Below are positions 28,478 through 37,865 of a stretch of DNA of 64,000 nt, piece by piece. The position numbers were made by a program, and so were the translations under genes. The stretch covers positions 1 to 64,000 of IMG/VR virus record IMGVR_UViG_3300036398_001591; one strand, given 5' to 3'. The notes beneath the pieces are model-generated. The model was given only the letters and a program-made list of their open reading frames with translations. It was not told where the DNA came from and did no database searches. Each line of letters starts with the position of its first letter. Position 1 is the stretch's first letter. This DNA comes from a virus.

Positions 28478-29161
28478 TTATTCTCCGTACTTAGAACCAG
28501 TTTCAGTAGTCACCCAATATTCAACAGGAACAGTTGTGTTCTTGAAATGACCGATACCTTTAGAAGCAATAGTAACTTCATATGCACCATGAACAAAACG
28601 CAGGTTTTCAGTAGCAAAGACCATACGATACTTTGTGCCGTTACCTGCCACATTTAGTGTTGTTGAGTTGACATGTGATGCATCATCTTTTGCATCAAAA
28701 GTTTCGATTGTGCAGGTTTCACCATTAGAAACAAAAGCAATGTTAGGAGAACCAAGTGCTGATGCAACTTTAGAAATCCATTCTAGGTCTTGTGCATCAA
28801 GTGAGAATTTAATCTCTGCATTTTCCATAGAGATAGTCTTATCAGGCGGAACAAGAATAGTTTCTTTAGCCGCTTTGCGGTACTTGGTGCTAGAACGACC
28901 ACCAAGGCCTTTGATGACAATGTTCTTTTCTTCAACTTCAATTTCAGGTTGTGCATCACGTGCTAGTGTGAGAGTGCCCAAGAAATTGTTGAGGTCGTGA
29001 ATGCCAAATTCCGATTCGAACGTGTCGGTCAATTCTGCTCTCGCAAGAATGTTTTTTTGTTTAGAGATGGTTTCAATAACATTACCCGGCTTAACATAGA
29101 TACCCTCATTAATCGTGGCAAAGTTTTTAAAAATACTCATTGTATTTGTGGAAAGTTTCAT
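28478..29161 (-). CDS. 45: Sliding clamp (gp45)
   Basis: 227 residues, equal to T4 gp45 (228). MKLSTNTMSIFKNFATINEG is close to the T4 N-terminus, and LNNFLGTLTLARD, then LVPPDKTI match conserved strands. Processivity factor for gp43 and activator of late transcription with gp55. Confidence 0.95.
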   Translation of the reverse strand: MKLSTNTMSIFKNFATINEGIYVKPGNVIETISKQKNILARAELTDTFESEFGIHDLNNFLGTLTLARDAQPEIEVEEKNIVIKGLGGRSSTKYRKAAKETILVPPDKTISMENAEIKFSLDAQDLEWISKVASALGSPNIAFVSNGETCTIETFDAKDDASHVNSTTLNVAGNGTKYRMVFATENLRFVHGAYEVTIASKGIGHFKNTTVPVEYWVTTETGSKYGE

Positions 29162-29172
29162 AACAATACTCC

Positions 29173-29823
29173 TTAAGTAGGTTCACGAATTATATCAGTT
29201 CCGAAGGAACTAATCAAGCAATTCTTCAATTTTTTCTTTAAGTCTTCCAGACTTCCATCGTTGTCGATGGTGTGGTCAATATCACCACCAACCCATCTCC
29301 ATTCCGATTCATGTACACCAGATTGGTTAATCATAAATGCTTCAGCTTTGTGGTCATCACGATTTGCTTTTGCCGCAATTTCATACCAATGTGGTGTGAT
29401 GCCACGTTTAATTTCAATTAATGTGCCACCGTGTTTGTTGATAAAAGAAATTTCATTCTGAAATCTAACATCAGTGATAACAAAATTTTGTTCGGGTGCG
29501 TTGTCAATGTAGTTTTTCAACTTAATCACCCAAAAATCTTTATGAAATACATCACGACCAACTTCTGTACCCATTAATTGTAAAGCATAACGGGGGGTGA
29601 ATTCTTTTCCGAATTCGTATGACCAGAAATCGTCCGGCTTTTCTCGCCATTCACGGGAATGTTGTGTATCACCTTCCAATAAATGACGAGGCCAACCAAA
29701 CATTTCTGCTGTAACATCCTTAACTCCTTTTGCAAAGGATACAGGTGTGAAACCCATATCTTTAAGGATGTCACCTGCCGTACCTTTACCTGAACCAATA
29801 AATCCAAGTAAACCTACGATCAT
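29173..29823 (-). CDS. 1: Deoxynucleoside monophosphate kinase (gp1)
   Basis: 216 residues. P-loop GFIGSGKGTAGDIL, then FAKGVKDVTAEMFGWPRHLL, LMGTEVGRDVFHKDFW and FVITDVRFQNE, as in T4 gp1. Makes dNDPs for phage DNA synthesis. Short overlap with the upstream glycosyltransferase-like gene. Confidence 0.93.
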   Translation of the reverse strand: MIVGLLGFIGSGKGTAGDILKDMGFTPVSFAKGVKDVTAEMFGWPRHLLEGDTQHSREWREKPDDFWSYEFGKEFTPRYALQLMGTEVGRDVFHKDFWVIKLKNYIDNAPEQNFVITDVRFQNEISFINKHGGTLIEIKRGITPHWYEIAAKANRDDHKAEAFMINQSGVHESEWRWVGGDIDHTIDNDGSLEDLKKKLKNCLISSFGTDIIREPT

Positions 29824-30620
29824 TACATTTCTCCGACAAAGTTCGCAACGGCAGGCATGTCACCTTGAAAATGGTAAGTACCAATGTGTTGTGTACGCAT
29901 CCATGGGCATAGCCAGATTTGACCACCCATATTACGCCACCATTGGCAGAACATGTAATCTTCGGAGAGATAACGCTCCGACTTTGGATCAATCACGGTA
30001 TCAAAGTATGCATGAATGTAGCGTGAACCATCAAAGTGTGCTTGACCAACGTGGTCTGGCTTGTACTTGAGATGTGGATATTGTTCTGCAAATTTAGGGA
30101 ACACTTCACGCTTAATCATCATAAAACCGGTACCGATTTCCATGACTTCAAGTGGTTCAGACACAGAGAATTGTGCGGTACCCTTAACTGGGTTGAAAAC
30201 ATAATCACCAGTAACTTTTTCGAGGACATGTGGTTCAATGTCGGGATGCATTTGAACTGCCTTCTTGACGTTACCCCATTTGATAGCCTTCTTAGGATAA
30301 GGACCACCAATAACATCTTTATCTAGTGCCAACAATGCAATCACATCTTGTGGATTGAAGTTGATATCAGAATCGATAAACAACATATGTGTACAATCAG
30401 AACGATTTAGGAATTCATCCACCAAATAGTTCCTTGCACGTGTAATCAAAGACTCATTGAACAAGAATGAGAACTTGACTTCGATACCATATTGAATACA
30501 CATACCTTGTAGATCAAGACATGCCTTCATATAGAGTCCATGGTTTTGCCCACCATACATCGGTGTGGCTACAAACAACTTATGTTTTCTAAGTTCGTCT
30601 GTTTTAATTTGAATTTCCAT
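29823..30620 (-). CDS. Glycosyltransferase-like protein (GT-A, D-x-D type)
   Basis: 265 residues. FVATPMYGGQ at the N-terminus, THMLFIDSDINFNPQDV with the D-S-D metal motif, DVIGGPYPKKA, and later HAYFDTVIDPKSERYLSEDY and WLCPWMRTQHIG. A common gene in T4-like phages of aquatic bacteria. Likely transfers a sugar in the cytosol; target (DNA base, protein or LPS) unknown. Confidence 0.75.
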   Translation of the reverse strand: MEIQIKTDELRKHKLFVATPMYGGQNHGLYMKACLDLQGMCIQYGIEVKFSFLFNESLITRARNYLVDEFLNRSDCTHMLFIDSDINFNPQDVIALLALDKDVIGGPYPKKAIKWGNVKKAVQMHPDIEPHVLEKVTGDYVFNPVKGTAQFSVSEPLEVMEIGTGFMMIKREVFPKFAEQYPHLKYKPDHVGQAHFDGSRYIHAYFDTVIDPKSERYLSEDYMFCQWWRNMGGQIWLCPWMRTQHIGTYHFQGDMPAVANFVGEM

Positions 30621-30630
30621 TTGTGCTCCA

Positions 30631-30672
30631 AAAATAAAAAAAAGGAGAGACCATTAAAAAATGGTACTCTCC
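30631..30672 (-). terminator. Intrinsic terminator after the winged-helix-like gene
   Basis: GGAGAG...CTCTCC with inner ACCATT/AATGGT (30644-30672), followed on the minus strand by a run of 8 T. Confidence 0.88.
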
Positions 30673-30687
30673 AGTATCAAACCAAAA

Positions 30688-30960
30688 TTAAGCGGTTTGT
30701 GGACGAACGCCCATAGCACGGCATTGTGCTTTGAAAGACTTGGAAGGAGTTCCAAGACGATAGATAGCAACCTTAGAGCCATCAGCACGTGACTTAATGT
30801 TGGTGTAGATAGCATAGCCTTCGTTACGCAATTCAGCAATACGTGCGGCAACGTTAGTGATGCCAAAGCGTGAGCGAGCCTGTGCTACGCTGAATGTATT
30901 GTAACCTTCCTTCTTGGTCAAGGTTTGCAACATTTTTTCCTTAGCGGATACTTTTTTCAT
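30688..30960 (-). CDS. Small winged-helix/HTH DNA-binding-like protein
   Basis: 90 residues. EGYNTFSVAQARSRFGITNV, then ARIAELRNEGYAIYTN reads as a helix-turn-helix with a beta wing. ATG at 30960 has GGAG at good spacing. It has its own sigma70 promoter (31010-31038) and terminator, so it is a single-gene early unit. May be a regulator of host or phage transcription. Confidence 0.75.
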   Translation of the reverse strand: MKKVSAKEKMLQTLTKKEGYNTFSVAQARSRFGITNVAARIAELRNEGYAIYTNIKSRADGSKVAIYRLGTPSKSFKAQCRAMGVRPQTA

Positions 30961-31009
30961 AATAAACTCCATTTTAAAGTTAAGAACACTGCTCATACGA
31001 GCAAATCAC

Positions 31010-31038
31010 AGTATACAATTATGTAGGATAAAAGTCAA
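31010..31038 (-). promoter_or_regulatory. Sigma70-type promoter for the winged-helix-like gene
   Basis: TTGACT - 17 bases - TATACT on the minus strand, 50 bases before the start codon. Confidence 0.8.
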
Positions 31039-31058
31039 GTGTTTTAGTGGCACACTTG
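31036..31058 (-). terminator. Hairpin after the DUF4338-like gene
   Basis: CAAGTGT/ACACTTG, 7 bp, then ACTTTTATCC on the minus strand. The -35 box of the next promoter lies in its downstream arm. Confidence 0.6.
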
Positions 31059-31063
31059 AGAAT

Positions 31064-32419
31064 TTACCGTCCTACTTGCGGCAAATATTTGGATTTGGTT
31101 TCTTCCCAAGTCATGTAAACCAGGTCGTCATAGAAAAGAGTTTCATATGAAACATTGTTCTTCTTTTGCAGTTGGCGAATACGACCTTTGGCATATTTGT
31201 TCTTCCAGAGTTCCGAAAGGGCTTCTTCGGAAGTGTCGAACGACTTAATGAGTTGGTCTTCCGTGATTTCTCCACGGAGAAACTCATTGGTATTATTGTA
31301 GAGTGGTGAGAAGTAGATACCACGTTGGTGCGCTGTACGTGTCAACTCTTTTGGAATACCAAGTTTCGGGTACAAGAAGTGTAGTGAACGATTCTTGTGG
31401 TCACGTTTGAAAGGAAGACCCTTATCATTCTTGGCTTCCCACCACTCAAAGTATTTCTCTGTGTGGTTTTCTTTCAGCCAATTCCAAAGCATGTTTAGCG
31501 TAGACTTACGGGGTTCGAAAGCAACCGAACCAGATGAGAAACCCATTTTATTCCAGTGTTCAAGGCCATCGTACTGAGAAAGACCACCAGACTTAGTATT
31601 TCCATATAGAGAAGTGGTTGTAACACCGGCAAGAACATCACCGTACTTTTCTTTCCACAAACGTTGAACTGTGTCAGAGAGGCAAAGCAATGCAAGAAGT
31701 TTACCGCCCATGTAATTGAAACCGAGAGGCTGAAGTGGAACAATAGATGAACCGATTGCAGTATGATTAATCATACCACCTTGAGTTTTCTTTTCACGTT
31801 CCCAACCAATAGCGGTATCACGTGGTGTCAAATCTAGGAAATCGGAAGAAATACAAACGACACCAAGGTACTTACCAGTCACATCATCTTTGACAATGAA
31901 GTTGAGATTGCGACCAATGTTTGAGTTGTTCTTCATCGTGGAGATAAAGGTACGTGTCGTGTTCCATAATATAGGAAGGTCTTTGGTGCGCTTTTTGTCG
32001 CTTTTTATGGTCGTACCGTCAATTCCTGTCGTGATTTTGTGTCCGGAGTCATCAGTGAATTCCATAACAGGACGCAAGTTCATAAAGTCATCAGGTGATT
32101 CTGGTATCCAGATGTTGCTCTTAGCAATGTCGATGTACTTACCCTGTTCTTCGTCAACAAGAACCTTCTCATCACCCCAAAAAGTGTTGTTTGTTTTTGT
32201 GGGAAACTTTTCTTGGATTTCACACCACTTCTGAAACAAAGTATATTCTTTAACGTCCATGTTGGACGCATAGGTCAAATCTTCTGTGAGAACTTTTTTC
32301 AGTTCTTCGGTATCAACATGTTCAAATGAACTTTTTGGATTCTTTTCGGACCATTCTTCCCACTGTTTCTGCACATGTGTGGGCCACTTTTCGTTCTCAA
32401 TATCAGAATCGTTTGACAT
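31064..32419 (-). CDS. DUF4338-like protein (DruA-related), tentative
   Basis: 451 residues. The central part (LNFIVKDDVTGKYLGVVCIS, then DTAIGWEREKK, HTAIGSSIVPLQPLGFNYMG, GGKLLALLCLS and GVTTTSLYG) has the order of DUF4338/DruA proteins: a GNAT-like 'x-G-x-x-x-x-S' strand, I-G-W, a local-variant 'x-P-x-x-x-x-N' and an acid-rich end. DruA belongs to the Druantia defence system in bacteria, but single phage copies are known without defence partners. No catalytic claim is made. Confidence 0.55.
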   Translation of the reverse strand: MSNDSDIENEKWPTHVQKQWEEWSEKNPKSSFEHVDTEELKKVLTEDLTYASNMDVKEYTLFQKWCEIQEKFPTKTNNTFWGDEKVLVDEEQGKYIDIAKSNIWIPESPDDFMNLRPVMEFTDDSGHKITTGIDGTTIKSDKKRTKDLPILWNTTRTFISTMKNNSNIGRNLNFIVKDDVTGKYLGVVCISSDFLDLTPRDTAIGWEREKKTQGGMINHTAIGSSIVPLQPLGFNYMGGKLLALLCLSDTVQRLWKEKYGDVLAGVTTTSLYGNTKSGGLSQYDGLEHWNKMGFSSGSVAFEPRKSTLNMLWNWLKENHTEKYFEWWEAKNDKGLPFKRDHKNRSLHFLYPKLGIPKELTRTAHQRGIYFSPLYNNTNEFLRGEITEDQLIKSFDTSEEALSELWKNKYAKGRIRQLQKKNNVSYETLFYDDLVYMTWEETKSKYLPQVGR

Positions 32420-33041
32420 TAAATTTTTCTTTCACCTTGTTAATCATCATTTTTTGCATCTTGCGTCTTTGCTCGGCAAGTTTAGAACGCTTCTTCATTG
32501 CCATTTGCATAGCCAAGGGCTTCACATGCATAGTGTACACTATTCCGTTCATGTGGTCAAGTTCATGTTGGAAGCAACGTGCAGTTATTCCGGCAAACTT
32601 TGCTGTTTTGGTAGCACCGGTGAAATCTTGGTATTCAACTTCAATTACGGATGGACGTTCAATGTTTAGGAATAAATCCATATAAGAAAGGCACCCTTCT
32701 TCCATTCTGGTTGTTTCTTCTGAAACAGAAATGATTTTTGGATTAAAGAATGCAACGTATTCATCACCTGAACCCATAACAAACACACGATAGTTGTACC
32801 CACATTGGTTTGCGGAAAGACCCAAACCATTGTATTTCTTACAAGTTTCAACAAGTGAACTGGCAAATTCGGCCGGATTAACTGGTGGATTAGCAAAGTC
32901 AAACTCCGGTAGTTTGGATTTTAATTCGGGATGAGTTTCAGGTACGAGAGGAAAAATTTCAATCTTTTTGGAGATTGTAGGTAAATCTTTTTTCCAAGAA
33001 TCGGTATCAATTACTAAAACATCTTTTTTTACATCATTCAT
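32403..33041 (-). CDS. Peptide deformylase
   Basis: 212 residues. Motif 1 GLGLSANQCGY, motif 2 EEGCLSYMD (metal Cys) and motif 3 CFQHELDHMNGIVY (H-E-x-x-H). All zinc/iron ligands present. N-terminal extension of about 70 residues and a basic C-terminal tail (KKRSKLAEQRRKMQKMM) are unusual. Removes formyl groups from nascent proteins, as in other phages carrying def. Confidence 0.93.
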   Translation of the reverse strand: MNDVKKDVLVIDTDSWKKDLPTISKKIEIFPLVPETHPELKSKLPEFDFANPPVNPAEFASSLVETCKKYNGLGLSANQCGYNYRVFVMGSGDEYVAFFNPKIISVSEETTRMEEGCLSYMDLFLNIERPSVIEVEYQDFTGATKTAKFAGITARCFQHELDHMNGIVYTMHVKPLAMQMAMKKRSKLAEQRRKMQKMMINKVKEKFNVKRF

Positions 33042-34753
33042 TTCACCACCTGTGAGAAATTATTTGTCTTTTGAAATTTAATTACGGACCGAAACTTATC
33101 AAAAAGCTGGTCACCTTTATGTGAGATTACAAATACATTCGTGCTATTATCTAGGCTGTTGAGAAGTTTAAGGAATTCTTCTGTTCCTACTCCATCGAGA
33201 GAAGAATCGAACACTTCGTCTAGAACCAACAAATTGGTATTTACTGAGTTCTTCATCTTGGCAATTTGGCGCCACGTAAACAAAAGTGCAAGGTCGATAC
33301 GCATCTTTTCCCCTTCTGAGAAAGATGCATATGAAAATTCATCACGGTGCCTGGACTTAATTGTTTCTTCGAATGATTCATTCAGGTTGAAGTTAACAAA
33401 GAAGTCCATCGAAGTTAGGTACTTGTTAATCAATTTGTTCATAACTGGCAAATATTGTTTAATTATTTTTGTTTTGATGCCAGTATCTCTAAGTAGTGTT
33501 GCGGCAAACTCATGGTACTGTTTGTCAACCGAAAGTTGTTCGGCTGAGATATGATAACCTTGTAATTCTTCATTCAATAGTTTTAATTTACCATCATCGT
33601 TTTCAGTAAAAACAGTACGTGTTCGGAGTTCTTCAATTTCTTTTAGCAGTTTGACATTGTAAGAATTGATGCTTGTTACCTGTGTGTTTAGCTTAACCAC
33701 CTCAGAATTGTGTTCGTTGATATGTTTCTGTATCTTTTCTATTTCTTTCAAACGATTGCAAACATTATTGAGTTCTTCATCCAGTTTAGTTGTTGCAGTT
33801 TGTATTTCTGTAATCTTAGACTGTTTTTCCGTCACATGTTTATCTTTGGTTTCTGAAACAATCGCCTGCTGACAGGTTGGGCAGTTATCGTTATTCTCAT
33901 AGAAAGAAATTTCTTTGTTTAACTTTTTGACGTTATCTTCAAACTTGGATTGTAAAGTTATAAGTTTTGTATTTCTTGTAGATACGGCAATTTTGTCTGA
34001 TATTTTAGAAGTCAGTTGCTGTATGTGTTTTTGTATTAACAAAATGTTTTTTGAAACGTTATTTAAGTGTGTATCATTGTCCGTAATCTCTTGGGTTTTC
34101 TTATTGATTTCAACGAGATGGTTTTTCTTATTGTCTTCAATGTTCTGTTTTTGTAAAGAAATTTTGGCATCAACAAGTTTGATATTATAATCAACCGTTT
34201 TCTGTTCATCCTTAATTGTTGAAATCTTATTCTTTACGATTGCATTCATAGAGGAGAAAATCTGAATGTCGAGCAAGTCCTCAATAATTGCTCTACGGTC
34301 AGCAGGCGATAACTGCATGAATGGAACAAAAGAAGCGGAACCAAGTATCACTACTTGCGTAAACGATTTATAATTAAGTTTAAGAATGAACTTTTCGAGG
34401 TGTTCTTGGTAGTCTTTTGCCTTTGCATCTTGATTAACAAGTACAGCGTCACAATAAATTTCAAACGCATTTGGTTTAATACTCCGTACAACTTTGTATT
34501 GTTTCTTACCAATCTTAAACTCAATTTCAACCACACAATCGGAGTTGTTAATTGTGTTCATCAACTGTGGTTTGTTAATCTTACGGAAAGGTTTACCAAA
34601 AAGACCGAAGGTGAGGGCATCCAAAATGGTTGACTTGCCTGCACCGTTGTGTCCAACAATTAAGGTGTTTGTAGACCGTGTTAGGTCGATTTCTGTAAAT
34701 GAGTTACCCGTAGAAAGAAAATTCTTCCAGCGAACTTTTTGAAAAATAATCAT
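33038..34753 (-). CDS. 46: Recombination endonuclease subunit gp46 (Rad50/SbcC-like)
   Basis: 571 residues. Walker A VGHNGAGKSTILDAL at the N-terminus, coiled coil with a zinc hook NCPTCQQAI near the middle, then the signature YASFSEGEKMRIDLAL and Walker B LLVLDEVFDSSLDG. Pairs with gp47 (35385). Processes ends for recombination-dependent replication and host DNA breakdown. Confidence 0.96.
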   Translation of the reverse strand: MIIFQKVRWKNFLSTGNSFTEIDLTRSTNTLIVGHNGAGKSTILDALTFGLFGKPFRKINKPQLMNTINNSDCVVEIEFKIGKKQYKVVRSIKPNAFEIYCDAVLVNQDAKAKDYQEHLEKFILKLNYKSFTQVVILGSASFVPFMQLSPADRRAIIEDLLDIQIFSSMNAIVKNKISTIKDEQKTVDYNIKLVDAKISLQKQNIEDNKKNHLVEINKKTQEITDNDTHLNNVSKNILLIQKHIQQLTSKISDKIAVSTRNTKLITLQSKFEDNVKKLNKEISFYENNDNCPTCQQAIVSETKDKHVTEKQSKITEIQTATTKLDEELNNVCNRLKEIEKIQKHINEHNSEVVKLNTQVTSINSYNVKLLKEIEELRTRTVFTENDDGKLKLLNEELQGYHISAEQLSVDKQYHEFAATLLRDTGIKTKIIKQYLPVMNKLINKYLTSMDFFVNFNLNESFEETIKSRHRDEFSYASFSEGEKMRIDLALLFTWRQIAKMKNSVNTNLLVLDEVFDSSLDGVGTEEFLKLLNSLDNSTNVFVISHKGDQLFDKFRSVIKFQKTNNFSQVVK

Positions 34754-35388
34754 TATTTAAATTTTGGACCTACAGCCCACACTGTTATAGATTGTCTATT
34801 GCCCGAAATAATTGGTGCCACTTTATGTAGTAGAAATGAAGGGAACAACAAAACTGATCCTTTCTTAAGGTTTGTTTCCCAAGGAAATTGTTCAGAGAAG
34901 TGATTGATTTGGAAATTACCTCCCTCAAAATCAACTCCCGGCTCATTTAAAAGTAAAACAACTGTCAACTTACGGAGGTTTTCCATGAGATTGTGATCTA
35001 CTCTTTTTCCACCAAGTGGTAAATCCATATGAAATTCGTGTTTATCACCAACATCATACTTTGCAAATTGCAAATAGTTAAATCCATACAAATCAAAATT
35101 GAAACTTTTGTCATTGTAATGTGCAATGATGTTATTAAACTTTTCCCACATCCAAACGGTTTGTTCATCCGGTTGAGTCATCAATACAACATTCGCTTTA
35201 CGTTGTTCAGGTATATTTGATGTGTCTGAGTATTCACGACCTCGATGTGTGATATGATTAACTTCAAAATATTGTGAAATAAAATCACATTCACTATGTG
35301 TGAAAAATTGATTGTCAACAATGAATCGTGGAATAAAAAACATTTTTTCCACCAACTCAGTATTAACCATCATTGTTGGTGCGCTCAT
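34753..35388 (-). CDS. 2OG-Fe(II) oxygenase (prolyl-4-hydroxylase-like)
   Basis: 211 residues. H-x-D at HEFHMDLPLG, distal His and Arg in FLLHKVAPIISGNRQSITVW. Inserted between gp46 and gp47, a position where T4-like phages often carry extra genes. Both ends overlap neighbours. Substrate unknown; protein hydroxylation is the usual guess. Confidence 0.85.
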   Translation of the reverse strand: MSAPTMMVNTELVEKMFFIPRFIVDNQFFTHSECDFISQYFEVNHITHRGREYSDTSNIPEQRKANVVLMTQPDEQTVWMWEKFNNIIAHYNDKSFNFDLYGFNYLQFAKYDVGDKHEFHMDLPLGGKRVDHNLMENLRKLTVVLLLNEPGVDFEGGNFQINHFSEQFPWETNLKKGSVLLFPSFLLHKVAPIISGNRQSITVWAVGPKFK

Positions 35389-36449
35389 TCTGATTCCTCA
35401 TTCAATGCTTCAACATACAAACCTCTCAAAAGATTTTTGATTCTATCTTTTTCCAAATCAGTTGTCAAGTTATCAACGTACTTATTTAAGATGGTTGTGG
35501 TATCTTCTGCTTGATTCACATCATCATTTTGAATATCTTCCTGTTCGGTAAAATCTTCTGCAATCGTAATGTCGATGGGTCCAACTTGATAAAGCCTATT
35601 AATTAACGTGTCAAATAGGTATGGATTGATTTTATTCACAACCACAACTTTGACGTAGCTAGTCTTTAATTGTGTTAAATCCATGGAGGTGATGGTTTTA
35701 ATGTCATCCACTTTATCATCATAGATAAGTTTTTTGAACATCTTATTCGGATTTTGGATAAATTCCAATTTATGAGTCTTCAAATCAAACAAGTGAAAAC
35801 CTCTTGGATCATCGTAGTCCTGCCAGGTCAACTCATATGGATTACCAAGATAATGTATGTTTCCACGGCTAGATTTGTGGTGATAGTGACCAGAGAATAC
35901 CATATCGAACTTATCAAACATCTTTGGTTCTAGACCCTCATGTGAAGGCGCACCACGATACATTTGAAAGCCCTCAATCTCAAAGTGACCCATACAGACC
36001 GTTGCTTCTGTAAGTTTCAATGTGGACATAGAATGCTCATAGTTTTCGGCACAAATCCACGGCATCATGCAAATTGAGGTGTCATCAATTCGTATTGTAG
36101 CTGGATTCTTTATGATATTGATGTTATCGTATTCTTCCAAAACTAACTTCGGTGAGTTAACATCGTTTGTATTCTTGTAGTATGTGTCGTGGTTACCCAC
36201 CAACATATGAACACGAATGCCACGGTCCTGAAGTTTATCAAAGAACATCTTCTTTGCACGTTGAAGCGAATAGAAGTTTACATACTTACGCCTGTCAAAC
36301 GTGTCACCAAGAATAAGCAAAGTATTAATTCCGGCAGCATCAACAGCAGGAAAAAATGTTTCATCATAAAATTTTTCATAAAAATCCAAAAAGTGTAGTG
36401 AATCATTTCTTGCACCAAAGTGTTGGTCAGTTATTATTGCGACTCTCAA
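35385..36449 (-). CDS. 47: Recombination endonuclease subunit gp47 (Mre11/SbcD-like)
   Basis: 354 residues. Phosphoesterase motifs ITDQHFGARN, LILGDTFDRRKY, LVGNHDTYYKN, VCMGHFEIEG and FSGHYHHKSS in order. Nuclease partner of gp46. Confidence 0.95.
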   Translation of the reverse strand: MRVAIITDQHFGARNDSLHFLDFYEKFYDETFFPAVDAAGINTLLILGDTFDRRKYVNFYSLQRAKKMFFDKLQDRGIRVHMLVGNHDTYYKNTNDVNSPKLVLEEYDNINIIKNPATIRIDDTSICMMPWICAENYEHSMSTLKLTEATVCMGHFEIEGFQMYRGAPSHEGLEPKMFDKFDMVFSGHYHHKSSRGNIHYLGNPYELTWQDYDDPRGFHLFDLKTHKLEFIQNPNKMFKKLIYDDKVDDIKTITSMDLTQLKTSYVKVVVVNKINPYLFDTLINRLYQVGPIDITIAEDFTEQEDIQNDDVNQAEDTTTILNKYVDNLTTDLEKDRIKNLLRGLYVEALNEESE

Positions 36450-36831
36450 TTCGTTTCCTCAATTCGGTACTACTATACGTATGTGGACGGGTATTATAAT
36501 AATACTCTTTGTCCAGATGTTTACCAGTAAAGGCTTTAGTCCTATACTCCTCGCCAAGTATTCTAACATCATAGTTCACTGTTGTCAATAGGTTCAACAG
36601 GTCTTCTTCAGTAGAATACGGTATAATTTCATCAACATACTTGCAACCTTTGAGTTGTACATACCGTTCGTAAACTGTTTGTACCGGTTTATTTTTTTCT
36701 GGTCTGTCTATTGTTGGATCGGTTTGAAGACCAACAATCAGGTAATCACAGTGTTGCTTTGCTTCTTCGAGCATAAGAACATGGCCAGCATGAAACAAAT
36801 CAAAACATGAACAAGTGAATCCGATTTTCAT
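36427..36831 (-). CDS. Cytidylyltransferase-like (glycerol-3-phosphate type)
   Basis: 134 residues. TCSCFDLFHAGHVLMLEEAK has the H-x-G-H site; YVQLKGCKYVDEIIPYSTE and later YSSTELRKRI give the conserved 'R-T-x-G-I-S-T-T' counterpart. Resembles TagD and ethanolamine-phosphate cytidylyltransferases. Could supply an activated alcohol for surface or capsid chemistry. Overlaps gp47 by 23 bases. Confidence 0.82.
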   Translation of the reverse strand: MKIGFTCSCFDLFHAGHVLMLEEAKQHCDYLIVGLQTDPTIDRPEKNKPVQTVYERYVQLKGCKYVDEIIPYSTEEDLLNLLTTVNYDVRILGEEYRTKAFTGKHLDKEYYYNTRPHTYSSTELRKRIESRNNN

Positions 36832-36832
36832 A

Positions 36833-37396
36833 TCATTCCTCCAAAAACTTCTCTATACCCTTATTCTTTTTTATTTCCTTTTTCTTTTTCTTTGTTTCTT
36901 CAAAAGTTTCAATGAAGTCGGAAATGTTATCGTATAGTTCAAAAGGTTTGGCTGGAGTGTCATCGTAACCCATCAGTTCAGATTCATTGAAGATACCAAA
37001 CTGTTCTGTGGCTTTGTACTTCACATACAATTGCTTTTTTTCTTTTTGTATTCTACGAAGGAATGCATAGTAGATAATTTGTGTGAAGTATGCAAATGGA
37101 TTGCTTGATTTGGAAACGTCAAAGTTTTCAAAGTACATGAGGCAGTTTTCAATGCCATCACCGACCATCTCATCTCTATATGTATAGTTAATAAAGTTTG
37201 GTTTGTGTGACAGTCCTTCAGCAATCTTCATAAAGCATTCACCAATGTAATTGGGAATTTTCGGTTTCGGTGCTCCAGTCTTTTTTGCCTCAGCTACAGC
37301 CGCTTGGTATTCCAAAAGTGCTTGGCAAAAATCTGCGTTGTTGATGTAATGCCTTTTTGGTTTTGCAACCGGCATTGGTATTGTTTCTTGTTCCAT
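36833..37396 (-). CDS. 55: Late sigma factor gp55
   Basis: 187 residues. NPFAYFTQIIYYAFLRRIQK with KEKKQLYVK is the sigma region 2-like core of T4 gp55, which directs RNA polymerase to TATAAATA late promoters seen in this window. The ATG at 37396 with AAAGG upstream is preferred over the longer frame. Confidence 0.93.
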   Translation of the reverse strand: MEQETIPMPVAKPKRHYINNADFCQALLEYQAAVAEAKKTGAPKPKIPNYIGECFMKIAEGLSHKPNFINYTYRDEMVGDGIENCLMYFENFDVSKSSNPFAYFTQIIYYAFLRRIQKEKKQLYVKYKATEQFGIFNESELMGYDDTPAKPFELYDNISDFIETFEETKKKKKEIKKNKGIEKFLEE

Positions 37397-37472
37397 GATA
37401 TATTTACCTTTAAATTGCTTGACTTCCACTTGACAAAGGTCTACACTCCAGTATGTAGCCTCTGCATGTTAA

Positions 37473-37865
37473 TTAATGTACTACGGATATATCTGGACCA
37501 ACCAGTTCTAACATCGTAGTCATCAAATCTTGACTCATTCCTTCTTCGTCCGAATCGGACACTTCTCTCCCCGCAGACTTGGCTCTGTGAATAGTATCCA
37601 CAGCATCTTCAAAATATTCTGAGAATTCAGATGTGGGTTCCAAAATAGTAACAATCTCATTCTCTGTAATGAATGCTTCATTGTGTTGTATAAGTGGTGC
37701 AGGCAACCAATGATCCATCATAATGATCTGTTTACCAGATTTCATATCACTCTTAAGGAGAACTACCATAGGTTCTCTGACAATGAAATTCAATTTATCC
37801 ACTTGTTCGAGATATGCTATAATATCTTCACCCGATTTAAGACGTAGTATTTTTATTGCTTCCAT
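37473..37865 (-). CDS. Small Sm/Hfq-like beta-barrel protein (paralogue 2)
   Basis: 130 residues. ILRLKSGEDIIAYLEQVDKL, then VREPMVVLLKSDMKSGKQII parallels the protein at 4850-5164, with the same spacing to a Pro-initiated strand. The C-terminus is acidic. Overlaps the UvsW end by 29 bases. Function unknown; RNA binding is a possibility. Confidence 0.7.
   Translation of the reverse strand: MEAIKILRLKSGEDIIAYLEQVDKLNFIVREPMVVLLKSDMKSGKQIIMMDHWLPAPLIQHNEAFITENEIVTILEPTSEFSEYFEDAVDTIHRAKSAGREVSDSDEEGMSQDLMTTMLELVGPDISVVH

Noticed and set aside
33141-34742. Several long plus-strand frames antisense to gp46.
   Set aside because: They mirror the coding frame of gp46, lack ribosome sites and resemble no protein family.
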